From NCBI RefSeq assembly GCF_001302565.1, contig NZ_CP012750.1:2480001-2544000 (forward strand): a DNA stretch of 64,000 bases, written 5' to 3'. The stretch's first letter is position 1. Each line of letters begins with the position of its first letter. The DNA comes from Glutamicibacter halophytocola (GTDB lineage Bacteria > Actinomycetota > Actinomycetes > Actinomycetales > Micrococcaceae). Positions 60,049 through 64,000 of the stretch are shown in pieces. A program made the translations under genes and the position numbers. The notes below the pieces were generated by a model. The model was not told the DNA's origin, searched no databases, and saw nothing but the letters and a program-made list of their open reading frames with translations.

Positions 60049-60633
60049 TTATCCAATGGCCCTGATGACCCGAGCTGGGTTACCCGCGGCAACGGCGTTA
60101 GCTGGAATGTCCTTGGTGACAACAGCGCCGGCACCAATAACCGAATTCTCCCCGATACTCACTCCCGGGCACACGATCACACCACCTCCAAGCCAGACAT
60201 TGTCCCCGAGGATAATCGGCGCGGCCGCTTCAAGCTTGTCGCGGCGAGGTTGCGGGTCAATCGGGTGGGTGGGCGTCAGAAGCTGGACGTTGGGTCCAAT
60301 TTGGCAGTCTTCACCAATGGTTATGGTCGCAACATCCAATGCGGTGAGGTTGTAGTTGATGAAGGTGCGGGCGCCGATGTGCAGATTCTCGCCGTAGTCC
60401 ACAAAGATCGGGGAGTTTACATGGGCACCTTCGCCCAAGGTGCCAACAAGTTCTGCGAGGATCCCGCGTGCTTGCGGATCCGCCGCGACATCCGCGCGGC
60501 GATAGGCTTCAGCCAGCTGGACGCCACGCTGGTGCAGACGTTCATTCTCGGGATCATCCGCGATGTACAGGTCACCTGCAAACATGCGCTCGCGGTTGCT
60601 GCGGGAGTCTCCTTCAAAATAATTCTCAGTCAT
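60049..60633 (-). CDS. Maltose/galactoside O-acetyltransferase-like protein
   Basis: 194 residues from the ATG at 60633. The N-terminal Mac domain is NRERMFAGDLYIADDPENERLHQRGVQLAEAYR. The left-handed beta-helix follows with NLHIGARTFINYNLTALDVATITIGEDCQIGPNVQLLTPTHPIDPQPRR, and then NVWLGGGVIVCPGVSIGENSVIGAGAVVTKDIPANAVAAGNPARVIR, with the catalytic His in PTHPI. It acetylates sugars from acetyl-CoA. There is no clear ribosome-binding site before the ATG. Confidence 0.93.
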   Translation of the reverse strand: MTENYFEGDSRSNRERMFAGDLYIADDPENERLHQRGVQLAEAYRRADVAADPQARGILAELVGTLGEGAHVNSPIFVDYGENLHIGARTFINYNLTALDVATITIGEDCQIGPNVQLLTPTHPIDPQPRRDKLEAAAPIILGDNVWLGGGVIVCPGVSIGENSVIGAGAVVTKDIPANAVAAGNPARVIRAIG

Positions 60634-60742
60634 GGGAGTGAATATACACGAGATTTGGGTACACTCGTACATATAATTTGAGTAGTCGTCCAGGCAGTGG
60701 CGATGCTTCCATCCCCCGGCACGGCGAAAGACACCAACGCCC

Positions 60743-61957
60743 ATGTATTCAATACTCCTGACCATCATCTACCTCGCTTTCATCAGCCTCGGACTCCCCG
60801 ATTCGCTTGTGGGCGCTGGGTGGCCGGTGATGCATCAAGATCTTGGCGTGCCGCAGTCTTTCGCCGGTATCCTCACCATGGTCATTGCCATCGGAACCAT
60901 CTTTTCCAGCCTTGCTTCGGAACGTTTGACCCGCAGATTCGGCGCAGGTGCGGTGACGGCAGTCAGCGTTGGACTGACCGCAACCGCATTGTTCGGATTT
61001 TCGTTCTCCGGCTCATTCTGGATGCTTTGCCTCTGGGCTATTCCGTATGGCCTAGGCGCGGGAGCGGTAGACGCAGCCCTGAACAACTACGTAGCGCTGC
61101 ATTACGCGGCACGGCATATGAATTGGCTGCACAGTTTCTGGGGCGTGGGAGCCTCGATCAGCCCATTGATCATGAGCCATGCCCTGACATCCGGGATGGG
61201 ATGGCCTGGCGCCTACAACGTTGTTGCCGTCATCCAAATCATCCTCACGGTGGCACTGGTCCTCACACTGCCTCTCTGGCGCAAAGTGAATACCATGACC
61301 CCGCGGAGCCACAGCCGCACTGAGGTCGAAGCCGATCCAGAAGACATTAAAGCGCCTGCAACCGAAGCAGCCCACGTTCCACTAACACAAGTCCTGAAAA
61401 TTCCGGGCGTCATGCTGGTCCTCGCGGCGTTCTTCGCGTACTGCGCGCTAGAAAACACCTCGATCCTCTGGGCTACGACGTACCTTGCCGGCGATCGTGG
61501 CGTGCACCCTGCAACAGCGGCCGCCTTCGCCTCATTCTTCTTGCTGGGCATCACCGGCGGACGCTTCCTCGCTGGATTCTTCGCTGATCGCATTGGCGAC
61601 CGCAACCTGATTAGAGGCGGCTTCATGATGGTGGGAATCGGTGGCCTGATGCTCCTGCTGCCGCTGGAAACCAACGGCATTGCCCTGGCCGGGCTCGCTA
61701 TCGCCGGCCTGGGATCAGCACCGATTTACCCCGCCATTATTCACTCGACTCCGGCGAATTTCGGGCGCCATAACTCACACGCGATCATTGGCATTCAGAT
61801 GGCCGCAGCCTACCTCGGCTCGACGTTGATGCCTCCGCTATTCGGCGTCTTGTCTTCCGGGGTGGGACTGTGGCTCTTCCCGCTCTTTGTTCTGCTTCTC
61901 GCCGCCATGGGGATGATCTTCTCAGAACGCCTGAACCGTCTTGTGGATGCCAAGTAG
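60743..61957 (+). CDS. MFS transporter
   Basis: 404 residues with about 12 membrane helices. The N-terminal part has GLPDSLVGAGWPVMHQDLGVPQSFAGILTM and SSLASERLTRRFGAG (loop 2-3), and a central cytoplasmic loop (TMTPRSHSRTEVEADPEDIKAP) separates the halves. The type resembles sugar or drug MFS proteins (FucP/YfkF-like). It is divergent from the acetyltransferase-TetR operon and likely controlled by that regulator. The substrate is unknown, perhaps a sugar or its acetylated form. Confidence 0.9.
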   Translation: MYSILLTIIYLAFISLGLPDSLVGAGWPVMHQDLGVPQSFAGILTMVIAIGTIFSSLASERLTRRFGAGAVTAVSVGLTATALFGFSFSGSFWMLCLWAIPYGLGAGAVDAALNNYVALHYAARHMNWLHSFWGVGASISPLIMSHALTSGMGWPGAYNVVAVIQIILTVALVLTLPLWRKVNTMTPRSHSRTEVEADPEDIKAPATEAAHVPLTQVLKIPGVMLVLAAFFAYCALENTSILWATTYLAGDRGVHPATAAAFASFFLLGITGGRFLAGFFADRIGDRNLIRGGFMMVGIGGLMLLLPLETNGIALAGLAIAGLGSAPIYPAIIHSTPANFGRHNSHAIIGIQMAAAYLGSTLMPPLFGVLSSGVGLWLFPLFVLLLAAMGMIFSERLNRLVDAK

Positions 61958-62112
61958 CAGAAAATGTAGTGCTGGTTCCCCTGCACCTACATAATTCGTC
62001 TAGCCGGCCCCACTGCTAAGGTCTCCTAGACGGTTACAGGACAAGTAACACAGCTATAAACTGCTACGTCGATCAGATGCAATCGACGAATAACGCGGGA
62101 TTTCGTGCCAAG

Positions 62113-62153
62113 GGAAGATGTAATTCCGTGATACGCCCGGAATTACATCTTCC
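62113..62153. terminator. Terminator between MFS and BKACE genes
   Basis: A perfect 15-bp stem (GGAAGATGTAATTCC / GGAATTACATCTTCC) with an 11-base loop, 20 bp past the stop of the minus-strand gene and followed by TTTCC on the plus strand. Confidence 0.8.
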
Positions 62154-62172
62154 TTTCCGTATATATCCACGC

Positions 62173-63105
62173 CTAGAAACCTACTTTGTCCCTGCCCTTC
62201 AAGGAAAGCATCTCGCGTGCTTCATCCGGGCTGGCAACTTCAAAGTTCAATGCTTCGAGAATTGTGCGGATTCGAGTAACTTGCTCAGCGTTGGAGGCGG
62301 CGAGCTGCCCAGGACCGATCCACAAGGAGTCCTCTAGTCCAACGCGTACATGGGACCCCATCGCCGCACCAATAGTTGCCAGCGGCATCTGGTTTTTCCC
62401 AGCACCGAGAATCGACCATTCGTAGTTATCGCCCAAGAGCCGGTCGGCAGTTCTCCTCATGTGCATGAGGTCTTCCGGATGCGCGCCGATTCCTCCCAGC
62501 AGGCCAAAGACTGACTGAACAAATAGCGGCCCGCGTGCCAAGCCCCGCTGGTGAAAGTGGTTCAGGTTGTTCACGTGGGAAATGTCGTAGCATTCGAATT
62601 CAAACCGCGTGTCGTTGGCATTGCCTATATCAAGGATCTTCTCAATGTCGGCGAAAGTGTTCTTGAAGACAAGATCGCGTGAATTTTCTAGGGCTTCACG
62701 TTCCCATTCATGCGCGAATTCCTGGAACCGACCAAGCATCGGGAAGAGTCCGAAGTTCATCGACCCCATATTGAGTGAAGCAAGTTCAGGCTCAAAAGTC
62801 GCCACCGGAATCATGCGTTCTTCAACGCTCATGTGTGGAGATCCACCGGTAGTGATGTTGATGACCGCGTCAGTGCTGTTTTTCAGTTTCTCTAGGATTG
62901 GTTCAAAGTGTCTCGGGTCCTGGGACGGACGCCCGTCTTTGGGATCGCGTGCATGCATATGGACTATTGCAGCTCCGGCCTTTGCTGCGTCAATAGCGGC
63001 TTCAGCAATTTCATCTGGAGTAACTGGCAGGTGCTTAGACATCGAGGGTGTATGGATTGCGCCGGTTACAGCACTGGTGATGATGACTTTGCGTTTGTTT
63101 TTCAC
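62173..63105 (-). CDS. BKACE (beta-keto acid cleavage enzyme, DUF849) family protein
   Basis: 310 residues from a GTG start. The family pattern is clear: KVIITSAVTGAIHTPSMSKHLPVTPDEIAEAAIDAAKAGAAIVHMHARDPKDGRPSQDP, the zinc ligands being in HMHARD, then INITTGGSPHMSVEERM and the later VRVGLEDSLWIGPGQLAASNAEQVTRI. These enzymes cleave beta-keto acids with acetyl-CoA, as Kce does in lysine fermentation; different members take different acids. It lies 11 bp after the SDR gene, so the two probably act in one catabolic route such as oxidation of a hydroxy acid followed by cleavage. Confidence 0.92.
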   Translation of the reverse strand: MKNKRKVIITSAVTGAIHTPSMSKHLPVTPDEIAEAAIDAAKAGAAIVHMHARDPKDGRPSQDPRHFEPILEKLKNSTDAVINITTGGSPHMSVEERMIPVATFEPELASLNMGSMNFGLFPMLGRFQEFAHEWEREALENSRDLVFKNTFADIEKILDIGNANDTRFEFECYDISHVNNLNHFHQRGLARGPLFVQSVFGLLGGIGAHPEDLMHMRRTADRLLGDNYEWSILGAGKNQMPLATIGAAMGSHVRVGLEDSLWIGPGQLAASNAEQVTRIRTILEALNFEVASPDEAREMLSLKGRDKVGF

Positions 63106-63116
63106 AATGGCTCTTT

Positions 63117-63902
63117 CTAGTAAAGCTTCTCGGTATTGCCGTCTACTGCCATGGCTTGGCCGTTGATGCGTTGGGCCATTTGACTGGCCAAGAACACAGC
63201 CATGTTCGCAATGTCTTCGGCCTCAACCAGTTGATTCAAGGACGATTGCGCATGATAAAGATCCGAAACTTCGGCTACTGGACGCTGAAGCATCGTTGCT
63301 TTAGCCTCGATGACGGCCTGAATCCTCGGTCCGTTGACTGCACCGGGACAAATAGCGTTTACACGGATTCCTTCGCCGCCGAGTTCGATGGCCAAGGTCT
63401 TCGTCAATCCGACAACAGCCCATTTCGATGCCGAGTAGGGGCTTCGCCCCGCCATTCCAAGACGCCCCGCTGCAGAAGACAAATTGATGATTGAAGCACA
63501 TTCGGATTTCCTCAGGAATTTCAGCAAGTATTTGATGCAGAAAAACTGTCCATGAACGTTGATATCAAATGTGGTTTTCCAAGCCTCGGCATCCAGGGTT
63601 TCGATGGGACCGGTCGGCCCGGCGATCCCTGCATTGTTGACGAGGACGTCAAGCCCGCCAAGCTGTTGCTCAACCTGCTCGGCTAGATTCTTTACCTGCT
63701 CTTCGTCCGAGACATCACTGACCGCAGCGGAAAATCCGCTGTCTTGCGCAGCCCTAACTGCTTCTGGATTGATGTCGGTGACGAAAACTTTCGCACCAAG
63801 ATCTTTGAATGCTGTAGCTATAGCCAGGCCTATACCTGCGGCGCCAGCCGTGACCAGCACTCGCTGTCCGTCGAGGTCGAGTTTGATATTTGCATTGCTC
63901 AA
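63117..63902 (-). CDS. SDR-family oxidoreductase
   Basis: 261 residues from a TTG start with GGGAG nine bases upstream. The cofactor loop is VTAGAAGIGLAIA (TGxxxGxG variant), with NNAGIAGPTG. The catalytic Ser, Tyr and Lys are in NLSSAAGR and YSASKWAVV, and RVNAICPGAVNGPR follows. The Asp in VTDINPEA suggests NAD preference. It probably makes the beta-keto acid used by the BKACE enzyme downstream, from a beta-hydroxy acid. The upstream 98 bp to the window edge hold no gene start that I can confirm. Confidence 0.9.
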   Translation of the reverse strand: MSNANIKLDLDGQRVLVTAGAAGIGLAIATAFKDLGAKVFVTDINPEAVRAAQDSGFSAAVSDVSDEEQVKNLAEQVEQQLGGLDVLVNNAGIAGPTGPIETLDAEAWKTTFDINVHGQFFCIKYLLKFLRKSECASIINLSSAAGRLGMAGRSPYSASKWAVVGLTKTLAIELGGEGIRVNAICPGAVNGPRIQAVIEAKATMLQRPVAEVSDLYHAQSSLNQLVEAEDIANMAVFLASQMAQRINGQAMAVDGNTEKLY

Positions 63903-64000
63903 GGTCTTAAGACTCCCTGCTTGGATTTCTTTAATGGCCAGACACGCTGGCTTTGGACGGGTCTTCGGTGCCTCGACGCAACTTCAACGTGAGTACGGCA

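Overview
The window looks like a chromosomal segment of a high-GC actinobacterium of the Micrococcaceae, most like Arthrobacter/Glutamicibacter. The signs are the actinobacterial core set (ychF, ispH, xseAB, guaA, guaB3, a DUF3817 protein, SURF1, a PPK2-type kinase, an AlaT-like aminotransferase), frequent GTG/TTG starts and GC-rich hairpin terminators. The taxonomic call is inference from gene content; no rRNA or tRNA gene is visible.

The left part, 1 to about 35.3 kb, is accessory DNA. Bases 1-5257 are very GC-rich and carry two GNAT acetyltransferases, a MocR-type regulator, a GHKL-ATPase/PD-(D/E)XK protein (possible defence gene) and a membrane-anchored hypothetical protein. From about 5.4 to 31.1 kb lies what I read as an integrative and mobilizable element. 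It has an iteron cluster (candidate origin), an XRE repressor, an excisionase-like protein, an SF3-helicase Rep protein with a string of small genes, a GGCCA-rich non-coding array, a long inverted repeat as candidate oriT, a MobC-like protein, a MobA-type relaxase, cargo, an ArdA antirestriction protein, and a large serine integrase at the right end. The cargo includes an OLD-family nuclease, a resolvase, several lipoproteins and a secreted papain-like enzyme.

The most interesting cargo is a three-gene cassette at 18.58-21.21 kb that is visibly more A+T-rich than its surroundings. It holds a 28-residue peptide gene ending in ...AYSKQYSW, a hairpin, a cytochrome P450 and an MFS exporter. I interpret it as a minimal P450-modified RiPP cluster, comparable in logic to biarylitides, cittilins and atropopeptides but with a core I do not recognise.

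At 31.6-35.3 kb is a compact BcgI-like restriction-modification module: a nuclease-methylase fusion, a two-TRD specificity subunit and a HEPN-motif protein. It directly abuts the 3' end of ychF, and a matching split repeat (9 bp + 7 variable + 11 bp) lies at both of its ends, the right copy inside ychF. This suggests insertion at ychF with replacement of the YchF C-terminal tail.

From ychF to the right end the gene order looks like ordinary core genome: isoprenoid synthesis (ispH), exonuclease VII (xseAB), polyphosphate-linked nucleotide metabolism (ppk2), amino-acid transamination, osmolyte binding, folate salvage, guanine nucleotide synthesis (guaA, guaB3), a sugar acetyltransferase/TetR/MFS group, and a BKACE-SDR catabolic pair at the right edge. 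An unusually large helicase-like protein at 48.7-53.0 kb has lost the key P-loop lysine.
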